64,000 nt of DNA from Protula sp. h YS-2021 (Eukaryota; Annelida; Polychaeta; Sabellida; Serpulidae): the NCBI GenBank assembly GCA_949752745.1, contig OX457026.1:34835911-34899910 (forward strand), written 5' to 3'. A program made the position numbers and the translations under genes. This document shows, in pieces, positions 9,170 to 20,534 of this stretch. Positions within the stretch are counted from its first letter, which is position 1, and every line of letters begins with the position of its first letter. Under the pieces are notes generated by a model. It had not been told where the DNA came from, did not search any database, and saw nothing but the letters and a program-made list of their open reading frames with translations.

Positions 9170-11200
9170 AAGAGGAAAATGGTGGTGGTGGGAATTGTGG
9201 GGATTAAACTTGACAGTGCGACCACAGTAACAATTTCGTTAAAAAGGGGAGGGGTAATTTTCATTCAGCATTCGGAAGTGCGCTCAGTGCCCTCCCCAGC
9301 TCCCCCCCCCCCAAAAAAAAAGGGACAAACAATTATGCATACACACTTTTCAATAGTATTGTCTAATTAGTTCTCGGTTATGATCCAGTAACGAGAGTTC
9401 TGACTGCGCGTGTGCTTTCAATATAGAAGCAGACGTTCAGGTCATTTGCAACGGTGTCCGCGTTTTGTTGCAAAGAGAGTGTTTTTTTTTCGACTTAGCA
9501 CTCCGCGATTAACGAATGGTTTTTAAAAGTCACTAACACACGTTATTACCAAATTGCACGTGAGTGCCCCTCCTTCATTTCAGTGTTTTTTTTTTTTTTT
9601 TTTTTTGGTCGAAATTGCTATTGACAGTTGCTGAAATATGGCTTCAATGTCACTTTGACGTTGAATTTCAGGTCAGGTTTGCCTTCACTTTGTATTAAAA
9701 AATCATCGCTGTCGCAAATTTACTGAAGTAATAAAGAGTCGTGTACATGCAGCATTTTCTATGAATTGTTGGAATGTTTACGTGAGTGAATGCATTTGAA
9801 GTAAAACTCACGGTTGTTTACCTCCTCTTTTTATATATTTATTTTAAGGCATGTATTAACAAAGAAAATATCATCAATTCTAAAAGTTATTTAAATGTTA
9901 TTTGCTATCTTTCGTGATTTCACGATAATTTAGCAGTATATTAATAACAATTCATGCGTGTATTCACGTCACTATGTTCTTAATTTCAACTTGTAGATTA
10001 CGTTAACACCCAGTGTTATTTTAGTTGGCTGTAGGCTGAATTTACGCTGTTTCGGTAGAGGTTTCAGTTCTGATTTCAGATCTCTTCTGTGAAACTCTTC
10101 ACATACATTATGTACCGCTATGATAAACAAAAGACTTATCACCGGACAGAGTAACAAGCACAAATAACAAGGGTTTAACAATTACAATAGATTGTTTTCC
10201 TGGTAGCCCTTTAGCATCTTTCAACATGAATTCCAAACCATGTATCAATAAAATAAAATAAACGAAGTGAAGGTTATAATTACTCTTATAACCATCTTAA
10301 GCATGTGTTAACATCAAGAATGGAGTGAACAACACATTTGTTTTCCCTCGTTTTATAATAACAATCAAGAAGGATGGGTAAACGGTCATCTGCCCTCACG
10401 GTCAACTGCTCCCCCCCCCCCTCAGTCAACTGCCCCCCCCTTTTTTTGCAACCCGGTCGACTGCCCCCGGGAGCAGTTGACCGGGAGGCAGATGAACGGG
10501 ATTCAGAAGGATGAGAGGTGAACCATTTTTTATCGGGTGCATAATTCGAGGGCTGATATTCTGGAGGCGAACTGACCGGGGGCCAATGCCGGGGAAGAAC
10601 TGACCGGGGGCCAATGCCGGGGAAGAACTGTCCGCACACCTTTCAGATACATTTTATAGATGCTTAAAAGAAAAACAATGGTCGTTTTGAAAAACTTGCT
10701 GTTGGTGTTCCCATACAATACGCATCCTTCTTTACTGTCCGTTTGATTCATATTCAATTGTGATCTAAGATATATTTTCAACACTAAAATTACAGTCTGA
10801 TAATATATTAAAACAGTAGTTTTATGCTGGTGAATTATTAATGTTTACTTGAAGCTTTAATCAAAGCAACCAAACTTCCACAAAATAATTTATGTGGAAA
10901 ACAGTAGCTTAAAGCAATGCCCTTGCCATAAAAACAAAAACCTCCATTTGTAGCATTAAACTTCAGTTGCAGAGATATGCTTCTCAAATTGATGCAGTAT
11001 CAGTTGAATCAAGATATACTTAAATAAACTTAATTTATCTCAAGCTCAGTGACAGACAAGGCTAAACTCTTTAAGTGCGTTTAAATGTGAGAATTAATTG
11101 CAAACTGTTTTTGCAAGAGGGATCTGTGATGTGCAACAAGTATAAAACTACCGAGTAGCGAAAATTACACTTGGGTACATAAAATATGATTCTGATTACG
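9170..11200 (+). repeat. long non-coding duplicated block, copy 1
   Basis: Aligns by eye over about 2 kb with 20535-22600 in the same orientation. Shared landmarks include GCATACACACTTTTCA (9338 and 20663), GAATGCATTTGAAGTAAAAC (about 9788 and 21122), a GTGTTAACAT...AAGAATGGAGTG block (10307 and 21935), a CCTTTCAGATACAT...TAGATG block (10639 and 22074) and a GAGTAGCGAAAATTACA block. No protein is encoded, so it is an unclassified transposable element or a segmental duplication. Confidence 0.7.
10382..10637. mobile_element. compact arrayed-arm element (GGTCAACTGCCCCC unit)
   Basis: The left half reads CGGTCATCTGCCC, CGGTCAACTGCTCC, AGTCAACTGCCCCC and CGGTCGACTGCCCCC. From about 10470 the same unit runs in the opposite orientation (GGGAGCAGTTGACCG, GGAGGCAGATGAACG) and grades into two copies of a 28-bp unit containing CCGGGGGCCAATGCC. 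There is almost no interior. A decayed counterpart lies at the same place in the duplicated block at about 22030-22070, so the insertion probably predates that duplication. Confidence 0.6.
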
Positions 11201-11208
11201 AAAAATTA

Positions 11209-11412
<204 letters not shown>

Positions 11413-12021
11413 TATTACATATATATACATAGTAACACCACTTTTGAGCTCAAGTATGGCTTCTTTACCGAAGTAAAATAATTAACAGAAAGATTCTGTT
11501 TTACAGGGACCAGTCATTATTTCAGATGATTGCTTCTCAATTTAAAATTTAAAAAGTAGACTGATATTTTGATGTCAAAAATTAATTTTTCCCACCAGAA
11601 ATCATGTGCGGATTTCAAGTGCAGACAATGTTATGTAAAATAAATTCTTGTTATCAGTAAAAGGAGATTTAATTATTGAGCTCAAAATTGAGATTTTGCT
11701 ATCAAAACATTTAGAGATCAGAGATCAGATTTAGATCAGATCAGAGATCAGATTAAGAGATCATTAAATCATTTCTCATATCACTTAATCTTTTTTGTTA
11801 TATCTAAATATTTGTTGATATTTAGAATTACTTTTTGAGAACAAGAATACATTTAGGGATATCAAAAAATATAATTACAAATAGCAAAAAATCATTCTTG
11901 ATATCAAAAAGTGAATTTTTGAGATCGAAAATTAATTCTTGATAACAAAAATCAAATTTTGAGATCAGAAGTGATTTTTATATCAGTAATTGCCTCATAA
12001 ATGTGAAAGTGGCATTCCATA
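11413..12021. mobile_element. GATATC-rich foldback element, partial copy
   Basis: Ends on the right with GTGGCATTCCATA (12009-12021), the inverted terminus of the family seen intact at 44293-44840 and 54401-55214. The interior is a loose array of TTGATATCAA, TTGAGATCAA and TTGAGCTCAA near-palindromes about every 20-25 bp. No left terminus was found; the palindrome just upstream may be part of it. Confidence 0.6.
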
Positions 12022-12039
12022 GGTTTGAGGCTGCGACAG

Positions 12040-12420
12040 TACTAGGCCAAATCGCACCGCTGAATCTGGTTGTAATTTGGTTTTGATTGGTTATGGCCAT
12101 AGATTAACGTCTTTGACACAACGTTAAATAGACATTGGATAAATTCCCCCCCCCCCCCCAAAAAAAAGCCAACTTCCACACAATCAAATCTGGGGAGAAA
12201 CTGTATGTGCTGTTTCAATAGCCTCTGTATTGATTTAACCCAGCCATTGGATGGGCCCATACAATGATGTGGTGTTTCAATGATGTGGTCTTTCAATGCT
12301 ACAGTGAGCCATGTGAGACCAAAGATCAACACCCACTCAATTTCTTTAACATCCATTGAACATGCGTTTGACAAAAATTTTCTATAGATGTGACTTAGAT
12401 TTTCTGAATATATTTGGAAA
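12040..12420 (+). repeat. AACGTT/GACGTC dispersed repeat
   Basis: TTTTGATTGGTTATGGCC, GATTAACGTCTTTGACACAA and CGTTAAATAGAC match the block at 22640-23000 and, more loosely, 27650-27990. A 153-codon frame on - crosses it and is not believed. Confidence 0.6.
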
Positions 12421-12769
12421 AGTCGAAGATTGATGTGGACGACCAAAAATAGATGTCTCAGAAATGTCCGGGTCACCGCCGAGAAAAAAACAAAACAAAA
12501 CAAAACAAAAACATAAGAACAGAGTCATTTAACGTTCACACGAAATTTAAGCCTGGTACTGATAATGACTGGTTGCTTTGAAAATTTACTAAAAACAGGG
12601 TATAAAATACGGGTCATTCAGAGGGGCGCCAGTTTTACCGCTTACTTATTATATATATTCATGAAAACTGACTGACAATGTGCTGCTATGAAAAGCTGTT
12701 CCTTATCAATGTCGCTGTCTGGACGGTGATGTGATTAATGTTTTCCATACCCAAGCTACGTTTGCAACT

Positions 12770-12975
12770 GGGTATGACGTTGTTGCTTTCCTGGAAGTTC
12801 CTGCCCTTTTTTTCGTTTTTTCTTCTCTTTTATTATTCGTTGGATGGTAAACTCCCCCTACACTTATTGGCGAAGGAAGACGAAATTTTTCACATCTGTA
12901 GAGGATGACATGGTCTCGGTGATTGCACATTTTTTAGCTCAACGGTCAAGATCAAGGCCAATTTGATGTCAGTAT
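12770..12975 (+). repeat. TGACCTT-family 5' fragment
   Basis: Matches the start of the 51050-51946 copy: CTGGAAGTTCCTGCC, a T-rich run, a GTTGGATGGTAA block, GAAATTTTTCACATCTGTAG and GGTCTCGGTGAT, then truncates. Confidence 0.55.
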
Positions 12976-13131
12976 CAACTTCAACAGCTACAATTTTAGG
13001 CTAAAAAGTTGCAAAAGGGTTAATTTGTCTAACGCGAAAAGCAGAAAGTTCTATTGGGATTTCATCAACCTTATTAAATCTCCTCTCGCAACATCACAAA
13101 ATAGTGTGATGAATTAAATGCACAAGAAGGT

Positions 13132-13515
13132 GTGGTATATAGAAGTTTAACACTCACTAGAAGATCGGTAAAAGAACCAAAATTGCTCGCGTTACAATTT
13201 AAAATTATACCCAATGTAATCAATTGCGGCTCAAATTTAATAAAGTGGAAAATAAAGGAAGACGATATATGTCATTTGTGTAATTTAACAAGAGATACAT
13301 TAATACATGCATTAATCGATTGTCCCGCAACGAAAGAGTGGATTCGAGAAATTTTTAATACAATAGAAGCCACAGAAAATATTGTAAATTCTTACGGTAA
13401 TAAAAATTACATTTGCATAACGCGCGGATGCAACGAATTTGTGTCGCACTTCGTCATCCTGAATGAAATATACAAAAGAATACAAGCAATCGATTTCGGT
13501 GAAAATTTTCAATAA
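13132..13515 (+). pseudogene. LINE reverse-transcriptase C-terminal fragment (zf-RVT-like)
   Basis: A 127-codon frame reading KLLALQFKIIPNVINC, KWKIKEDDICHLCNL and HALIDCPATKEW. The C-x2-C followed by H-x4-C pattern with the flanking KWK and W residues is the zinc-binding region that follows reverse transcriptase in many L1/Tx1-type LINEs. No RT core lies upstream, so this is a 5'-truncated remnant. The fragment at 36260-36520 appears to carry the segment that normally follows. Confidence 0.6.
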
Positions 13516-13789
13516 AAAAATGGGGAAACTTCTATGCCATAAAAGTGAAAGTTTTATTTAGCAGTATTTCTGAGAGATGTTGTAGGTGCTGGTGAGAGCC
13601 TGGAAACATAAAGGGACAGGGGAGAGGGTTCTCTGTTCATTTCGGCTTTTTTAACTATTCATTTAAAAATCTTTCTAAATGGACAAAATTAGCAGTAACT
13701 TAAACTTAGCGTTATGATATACCTGCATGCAAATCTGATTATGTATTGTATATTGTATGTTAAGAAAGAGAATAAAGGAAAAAAAACCA

Positions 13790-14105
13790 AAAAAAATGAG
13801 GTCAAAGTTATTTTTTCTACGAAATGATTTCCAGAAAACTCCTCCTAGCATTTGAATCAGTCGAACTTCATATTTGGTACAATTAGAGACAATTCTCAGG
13901 TCTTGGTGAAACCGCAAATAACTGGTCATAAAAAGTGTTCAAACCCCAGTTTGAATATATAAAACATACTTAGTAGAGGGTAACCTTGCATTCTGAAACT
14001 TGACTTTGAGGGTTAATGTAAAGGTCACGTGACCTCGCGTACCGTTTACGATAGACCGACTTATCTAAGAAAACATTTAGATATAGAGCGATTATGAGCT
14101 CATTT
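13790..14105 (+). repeat. TGACCTT-family fragment
   Basis: Contains the family blocks AATGATTTCCAGAAAAC, a GAACTTCATATTTGGTAC block, TTGACTTTGAGGGTTAA, AGGTCACGTGACCT and a spacer related to AAACATTTAGATATAGAGCG. Diverged and incomplete. Confidence 0.5.
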
Positions 14106-14375
14106 CGATTCTTTGAGAATATGAGAAATGCGTGTTTTATTTAAGCCTTTATGGAGGCAAATATCGCACGGCACCAGTTCGAAAGGAATGTGAAGTATGA
14201 CCCTTACATGTCCCAAGGGAGAGTAATAATGTCCATTTGAGAACTGTATTAAAAAGGATGGAGAAATAGGCTTTCCGCTTTTTAAAACAAAGAGAGAATC
14301 ATCTGTCTGTGTAAGAAGTTTTAAATTATTTGACATCGCTTCAAAGAGACCAGGGGAAGAGGGTATATATGTTAC

Positions 14376-14470
14376 AGCGAATCTGTAAAACCAGCGATTC
14401 TATAGATTCGCTGAAAATTTCAGCGAATCTATAGATTCGCTGACTCACTTAGCAAATCTGTAGATTCGCT
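14376..14470. repeat. 29-bp tandem array of 20-bp palindromes
   Basis: AGCGAATCTATAGATTCGCT, a perfect palindrome, is at 14422-14441. Near-perfect copies sit at 14393-14412 and 14451-14470, giving an exact 29-bp period. A partial unit precedes at 14376. Function unknown; it could be a terminus of a foldback element or a binding-site array. Confidence 0.85.
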
Positions 14471-15301
14471 GAAAATTTTCTACGGATTGTACCGGTTGAA
14501 ACCCAATGTAACTCTTTCAATATAAGCTACTAGCAACGTTGAGAGACAACCTGCTTCTCAAGGGTGAAACAGAAAACACTCGGCCGAAAATAATATAATT
14601 TTAGAAGCTTTTTTTTTTTCATTTCAAATAGAAACGTAAAAACCTTTTCAGCCTTATTGTGGTTCGTTTGCATTTACAGGCAAAGCGGTGTTTTTCAGAT
14701 TCTTCGAAATTCTTAGGATTCTTGTGATAATAAATCAGATAGGATTTATTTTTGTTTATGACTCTGCAATCGGCAGGGGGGCCATTAATTAGCGACTGCC
14801 CTCTCGACTCGCGCTGACCACTTTCTCTTTATCTTTAACGGTAGCGCCTTCTTCTTTTTGTCAGACCGCTAATTACTTCAAAATTTAAGCTTTTCCATGC
14901 GACTCTGCCCAATCACAGCCAAGCCCACGATTTCCATCCATAGCTTCGCGTGGGCCTGGCGGCAATCCGTCACTCGCACATTGCTAGTGGTAGCGGAGAC
15001 AGCGCTTCTCCCTGCCCGCTTTGCTCTGCTTTTTGCTTAAAAAAAAAAAAAATTTTTGCTCTGCTTTTGCTTAAAAAAATGCACATAACAATATAAAACT
15101 ATAGGATAAAGACGAGTCAGTGAATGAATAATTAGCGAAGGAAGTAAGCATACAATTCAGTAATATATCTAGAGTCATAATACGAGATTTATGTGTTGAT
15201 TTTGAGGATTAAAGTGCAAATAAAAAAAAAAAAAAAAAAAAAAACACTATAAGATAAATTCATAATCGGTTTTGTTCAACTCGCCTGGATAAGAACAGAA
15301 T

Positions 15302-16231
15302 ATGAGTGAGAATTTGAAAGAGTGGGCCGAACGGCACTCCTTGGAGGAGTCTACTCTTTCTAAATTGAGAGAAGAAGGTTTTATCAGCCTGAACCTCATT
15401 AAACTCATGGCCCCGAAACAAGTCAAGGCCTTTAAGTTAAACATGGGCCAGACCTTGGCTCTCGAAAACGCTATTAAGTCGGTGTCCGCCACGACTCATG
15501 ATCAGGAGTCGGACACCGAAGAAACCGCGGGTCCGGCGGCCAGCGCGCCAAACACTACCCCAAACGATGTGCCAGCAGAACACGATCTCGCATCACTAAT
15601 GGAAGCATGCAAGAAAGCGGGATTCCTTCCCGAAGCGACAGCCACTCGCACCCAGAGTAAGGACAAACCACTATTGGTGCAAGATTTTTGCACGAATGTA
15701 TCGCAATATGGGGGAGGCCAGGAGCGGGAAGTGTTGTCATTTGGAGGTGATCAAAGATTGCTCGTGTCTTCCTCGCGCCGAATCACCCCGGAAAACACGA
15801 CCCTGCCACAGTGGATTCGGGGCCATCTTAAGATTCAGGAAGCCCTAATTGAAAGGGGAGAATTCTCAACGATCGCGGATATTCGGGCATACGCCCGATA
15901 CGGTCAGAAAATCGCAGATATGTGTGCGCTATACCCCATTAGCCGTGTCATGCGTTTCGACATTGAATACCGCGTCAAAGTTTTCGAGGGGACCCTCCAG
16001 TGGGGGGATCCGGATCCCGAGCTCATGAATTTCTGCATTTTTACCCAGTACACTACCAGTGCCCAGAAGTATACACAACGGAAACGGGACCACATGCCGA
16101 ACGATCCTCAAACCGGCAAGGAAATCTGCCGCAATTTCAACCTGATAAAAGGCTGCGATCGCGCCTCTTGTCGCTTTGCTCATGTATGCCTTCGCTGTTT
16201 TAAGAATCACCCGGAGCACAAGCACGCATGA
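15302..16231 (+). CDS. Gag-like protein of DIRS-type element
   Basis: 309 aa, start MSENLKEW, open throughout. The N-terminal about 60 residues are helical and SAM-like in composition (LSKLREEGFISLNLIKLM), followed by an acidic, disordered linker. A conserved-looking core (about 120-270) reads LPQWIRGHLKIQEALIERG and MNFCIFTQYTTSAQKYTQRK. The C-terminus has a CCCH zinc finger (C-x8-C-x4-C-x3-H) followed directly by CLRC-(x)-H-(x)-H. This is the usual nucleic-acid-binding end of a retroelement Gag. It ends at TGA 16229-16231, and the Pol-like frame continues in the same reading frame beyond that stop. It would package element RNA in a cytoplasmic particle; no host role is implied. Confidence 0.7.
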   Translation: MSENLKEWAERHSLEESTLSKLREEGFISLNLIKLMAPKQVKAFKLNMGQTLALENAIKSVSATTHDQESDTEETAGPAASAPNTTPNDVPAEHDLASLMEACKKAGFLPEATATRTQSKDKPLLVQDFCTNVSQYGGGQEREVLSFGGDQRLLVSSSRRITPENTTLPQWIRGHLKIQEALIERGEFSTIADIRAYARYGQKIADMCALYPISRVMRFDIEYRVKVFEGTLQWGDPDPELMNFCIFTQYTTSAQKYTQRKRDHMPNDPQTGKEICRNFNLIKGCDRASCRFAHVCLRCFKNHPEHKHA

Positions 16232-16927
16232 CAAAGCTGTGTCAGAACGAGCCCTCTCACTGATAAAATTGACAACTGGAGACGATTTCTTGCTGATGAC
16301 CCGGACCGCGATTTTCTGCTCAATGGTATTACGAACGGTTTTGACATTATAGACGAAAACTCAGTACCTGAGACAGCTTTCCAGTGTAACAATAAATCCG
16401 CCAGCGTTACTTACCGCACACAGGTGGATCGCGCTATACGAAAAGAAGTTGAATTAGGTCGCTACCGCATTCTTAAGACCCGCCCACACATAGTGTCTCC
16501 TTTGGGAGCGGTACCGAAAGAGGGAGATGCAATACGCCTGATTCACGACTGTTCCCAGCCTTTTGAAAAATCTGTTAATAACTATGCAACTGTACATAAA
16601 CAAACTTTCGTTTCTGTTGATACAGCTGTTTCTATGGTAAAAAGCGGTTCATATATGGCCAAAGTTGACCTCAAATCTGCCTACAGGCAAGTCCCGCTGA
16701 GTGACAGATCGCAAAAAGTGGCAGGCTTATGTTGGCGTTTTGAGGGTGACACACATGACACCTACCTTGCGGACACCCGTCTACCGTTCGGTGCATCGCT
16801 CAGTGTCGGTATTTTCCATCGCTTAACGCAGAGTGTCTGTAGAGTACTTCGCCGCTTGGGTATAGATGCTATAATATGTTTCATTGACGATTTTTTCATC
16901 AGAAGCTTTCTAAGAAACTTTTTGTAA
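16232..16927 (+). pseudogene. reverse transcriptase of DIRS-type element, truncated
   Basis: Open from directly after the Gag stop to TAA at 16925-16927, about 231 codons; the first ATG-like start is a GTG-GAT context near 16424. RT landmarks in order are PLGAVPKEGDAIRLIHDCS, the first catalytic Asp in VDLKSAYRQVPL, then LPFGASLSVGIFHRLTQ, and FIDDF as the YxDD-equivalent box. After FIDDF only about ten unrelated residues follow, so thumb, RNase H and recombinase are missing. The DLKSAY and LPFGAS-x-SVGIF patterns fit the DIRS/Ngaro branch better than Ty3 or LINE reverse transcriptases. The element cannot be autonomous. Confidence 0.7.
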
Positions 16928-18719
16928 GCCACAGACCTTCTAGAAGAAAAAACAAAGCTTTGCTACTTGCACTATGAAACGGCCTCTCTCCTCCCTTCCC
17001 CACCCCCACCAAGACAGAGTTTAACCGAAACTGATAATGTATATGAACATTTAGTGTATTTGAAATGACCATGTAAGATTTTGCGTTTACGGGTCGTTAT
17101 TGTAAAAACAACACAAGCATTTCACTATGCTCAGCGTCTTTAGCTTAACCAAATAAAGCACACATTTATGTAATGCGCACTGGCTGCTGGTAGCTATGAG
17201 AGCTGCAGCCTTTAGACACTGTAATTCTTAATAAGAATCACTTTTTTGCTTCGCGTTTTGATGATGAAAATGAAAACAAAGGCGAAAACAAAAAGCGACA
17301 TGCAGGTCAAGTACTTCATATGTGTAAAATTTGGACGTAATGGGGCTAGTATGGTCAGAGGAATGGTAAAAACAAAATGACAGACCAGAATGTAGAAAAA
17401 AGTCCGAAACATTGGTTTCAATGTACTCTTTGCAAACTTTCGACTTTTAAATATAATGAAGTAAGAGGGTGCAACGCATTTCAAATTACTATGCAATTGT
17501 AATAATTTATTCAATAGTTGTATTGCGAAGGCAATGTAGCAATTAGGTTTCAAAACAGCTTATAAAATGCTTTGTCTTTTATTTGTAAAATGTATAAAAA
17601 CATGCGTGCTCCTTATTGCACTTATAATACTTTTCTGTACTGACCATTATTATTTCTTAAGATATCTGTAAGATCGTTACAGTTTGCTTACTCACAAATT
17701 AGAGTGTTTTTGATTTCCAAGAAATCATAAAAAGTCTTCAGAGGCTTGAGAGTAACAGACCCCAGCCATTTCCTTTGGCCCTTTCCATTGTTGATTTTCC
17801 TCTGGTACTTCACTCCTTCCCCTCCGACAACATATTTTCCCAGAAATTGCTAAATAATAAAATAATAACATTACCAATTTTGCTTAAAAAATTAATATCG
17901 CAATTATTTACTTGCACTGTAACCCTCCCAAAATGAATTAATCGTAAGGGACGTGGCATTCACGTACCACATGGTTACCATGCTTATTCACGACTTTTTA
18001 AAAAGACCCCTAAATGGGGAGTGTTAATTTTGAAATAATTGCCTATTAAAATTGGTATTTGTTTTGTTTAAATATTGTAGCTGTATAGCTGAATCAAAAC
18101 GATGCTTTGAAATCCATGATCCTATCTTTTCTTCACTGGAGCATAGTAAAATGTAATTTCTAATAAAATTTAGAATTACTTTTATTGGAGTATAAGGCTT
18201 CATGGTTAGCTCCAAATACCTCGTGGGCAGTCCATTGTTTACTCGCACTGGTGTCCATTTTCACCTGGAGCCCCAAAAAGAGGTGCCCAAGAAATGGTGA
18301 GAAGTGAGAAGTGGTGGGAACGGCTGTTGTAGGCATCGGTACGATCCAACTACACAGCTACATTTGTACAAAACAAAAAAATTCCATTTTCATGGAGGGG
18401 AAAAATAGACATTTTGTTCCTACAAATGCCTTGCAGCTCTCATTGGATAGATCCGATCGTTTGAAATAGATTTAGCTAATGGTATGGCGATTCTCGGTTG
18501 TCACGCCCTTCATGGTTTCTCGGATGCCACGTGGTTGTCTCAGTGCCCGCGCACGCATTGGTGGTCTCTGTTTCGCCTCCGTCGAGCACCTTTTTAGCAG
18601 GATATGCCGTGTGCCACCTGAAGGAACGTAATACTCTGTTACCTCAATAACTGCTCTGCCTCTCGACTATCGCGGATGGAGGAAACGCGTACAGTATATC
18701 CTGCAATCATGTGCAACCC
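16928..18719. other. intergenic, no gene seen
   Basis: AT-rich sequence with short unremarkable frames. GGAGTGTTAATTTTGAAATA near 18018-18037 matches a unit in the TRIM-like gene intron (about 26430), a hint of another short-unit element family. Confidence 0.45.
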
Positions 18720-19760
18720 AGCACATTGCTGGTTATGGCCGCGGGGTCTGGACTTGGTGATTCATGGCTTGAGAGTTGCGTGTTGATATTGACATCTGAA
18801 TATGCCCACCTGTAGGGGCCTTAAGACGGAGCTCCTCACCACCTAGCGGAAGATACGCTAGAAGAGTCCGCTGTAGGACTTGTCCCGGCCCGGATGTCAT
18901 GTCCGTTAACATGTTCAGGTTGGACGGGATGTGATGTGATTGTAGTATTGTCTGGTTTTGTATTGCTGTATTGATGTGTTCAGCCATCAGGAAGGTCTAT
19001 TCTTGCCCACGGTGGGAGTTTGAACTTGTTTCGTGGGTTGCGGCCCTTCTTGAATGCCGCTCTCACCTCACGGTCGCAGCGGAGGCGTACATGGGTACTG
19101 TTTTCTCTGTTGGTACAAAGGTTGCGGGTGCTCACCTGTCTTACAGGCTGGATTTGATGATGTCTTAACTCTTCTAGATTCTGTCTGGTAACGAAACGCG
19201 GGTCCCATGGTGAAGTTCCTTAGGAACGCAATTATCTGTTTTCGTTCTATCTTCGACTTCTGTAGGATTACCAGCACCCTAGCTCCATGCATTTTTTGAA
19301 TAACATTAACGTTTGAGTGGTTACCCTTTGTCTATCCAGCTTTGCGTTGATCCACTCTTCCAGGTACTGAAACAACAGCATCAGGTGCCGTCGCCCCTAT
19401 GATTTCACTGAGAGCATTGTCTTGCTGAAGAAACAAGGCTCCGGTGCTAGCCCAAGGGGTAGTGCGTGGTACAAATACCTGTACTCCCTGGTATTTGTAG
19501 TGTGGGACCGCATCGGTACATACAGGTATGCATATGTATGCACATGTCTCGACTGAACGCTTTGCTGATGTGCTTGCCCAGTGTCAGCTTTGAATGTTGG
19601 GTTGTCAAATGCCTATTTAATGCTTTCAGGTCTATTATGAGGTGCCAATCTCCGTCCTTTGCTAATAACTTGCCAAGTAAATCCTTAAAGGTTACTTGCT
19701 TTTCCATGTAATGGCCGTACGAGGCTCGGGTGCGCGGTTTGAGTGAGATTGACGGGCGTT
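18720..19760 (-). mobile_element. decayed DIRS-like element remnant
   Basis: On the minus strand 19447-19707 reads GKLLAKDGDWHLIIDLKALN, the entry to the RT palm of DIRS-like elements, followed by degenerate sequence. 19330-19760 is homologous to 29970-30420. Frames at 18733-18987 and 19068-19292 are probably disrupted remains or non-coding flank of the same element. Multiple frameshifts; not functional. Confidence 0.55.
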
Positions 19761-19829
19761 ACATGGCCGTTTACTTTCTGGAATGGGGTCAGGTAGACCT
19801 ACCTAAGACCCCCCCTTTCTTGATTGTTA

Positions 19830-20530
19830 TTACAAAATGAGGGAAAAATGAACTGAAAAGCTTTCTGTCTTTAACAGTTTTTGAGATTACAGTCAGCTTC
19901 CTTTTTCTGATCTTGACCGAGAAGGTCAAGGTCACAGAGGTCGAAAATAAGCTAAAAATCGCCAACCAATCTCTCAGCCAATCTTCGAAATAAGTCTGCC
20001 TATCGATAACAATACCCGAGTTCACTTACCTCTGACCTTTACCTTCAAGGTCAAGTTAAGGGTGGAAGGATACTTCCGTCTGAGGACGTTTTATATATTC
20101 ATTCTTGGATTTGAGTACTTTTTATGGTCACTTTTCGTGATTAATAGCCGTTTTGAAAAATATTTCCTCCTCACTTTGACCTTGACCTTTGAAGTCAAGG
20201 TGAAAATATCTGCGGTTACCGTGTCTATAAGTATTAAGCTCCTCTGACCCAAACCCTAGGAGGAACTTTCTGGAAAGCAATTTGTGAAAAAAGTTGAGTT
20301 CAATTTGACCTTGACCTTCATCTCTGAGGTAAAAAAATTTACTGATTCACCGAAACGTTATCACCCGCTACACATGTGTCCAACTTTATTTCTTCCTGTC
20401 AGATACTATAGGAGGAGTTTTCTGGAAACCATCCAAACGGAAAAAGGCAAGAAAAAAAGGGGAAAAGTGGAGAAATTGCAAGAAAAACAACAACCTTATA
20501 CCTAGTTGCAAACAAAGTTTGTAAGTGGGA
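19830..20530. repeat. TGACCTT-family copy
   Basis: Several TGACCTTGACCTT and AAGGTCAAG strings (19918, 20035, 20180, 20307). The right part (20390-20530) is the inverse of the family start seen at 12770 and 51070 (GAGGAGTTTTCTGGAAACCA). Non-coding. Confidence 0.6.
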
Positions 20531-20534
20531 ACGA

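Larger units (their letters stand above)
14770..16927 (+). mobile_element. DIRS-like retrotransposon, 3'-truncated
   Basis: GC-richer than its surroundings. It comprises a non-coding leader (about 14770-15301, with a duplicated GCTCTGCTTTTGCTTAAA at 15022 and 15057 and an A-run at 15222-15244), a Gag-like frame and a reverse-transcriptase frame that breaks off just after the FIDDF active site. RNase H, tyrosine recombinase and the right repeat are missing. DIRS assignment rests on the RT motifs and the Gag layout. Confidence 0.65.

Noticed and set aside
12042..12503. 153-codon open frame on -
   Set aside because: Lies across a dispersed AACGTT repeat and the foldback terminus; no domain, and the homologous copy at 22.7 kb is not open.
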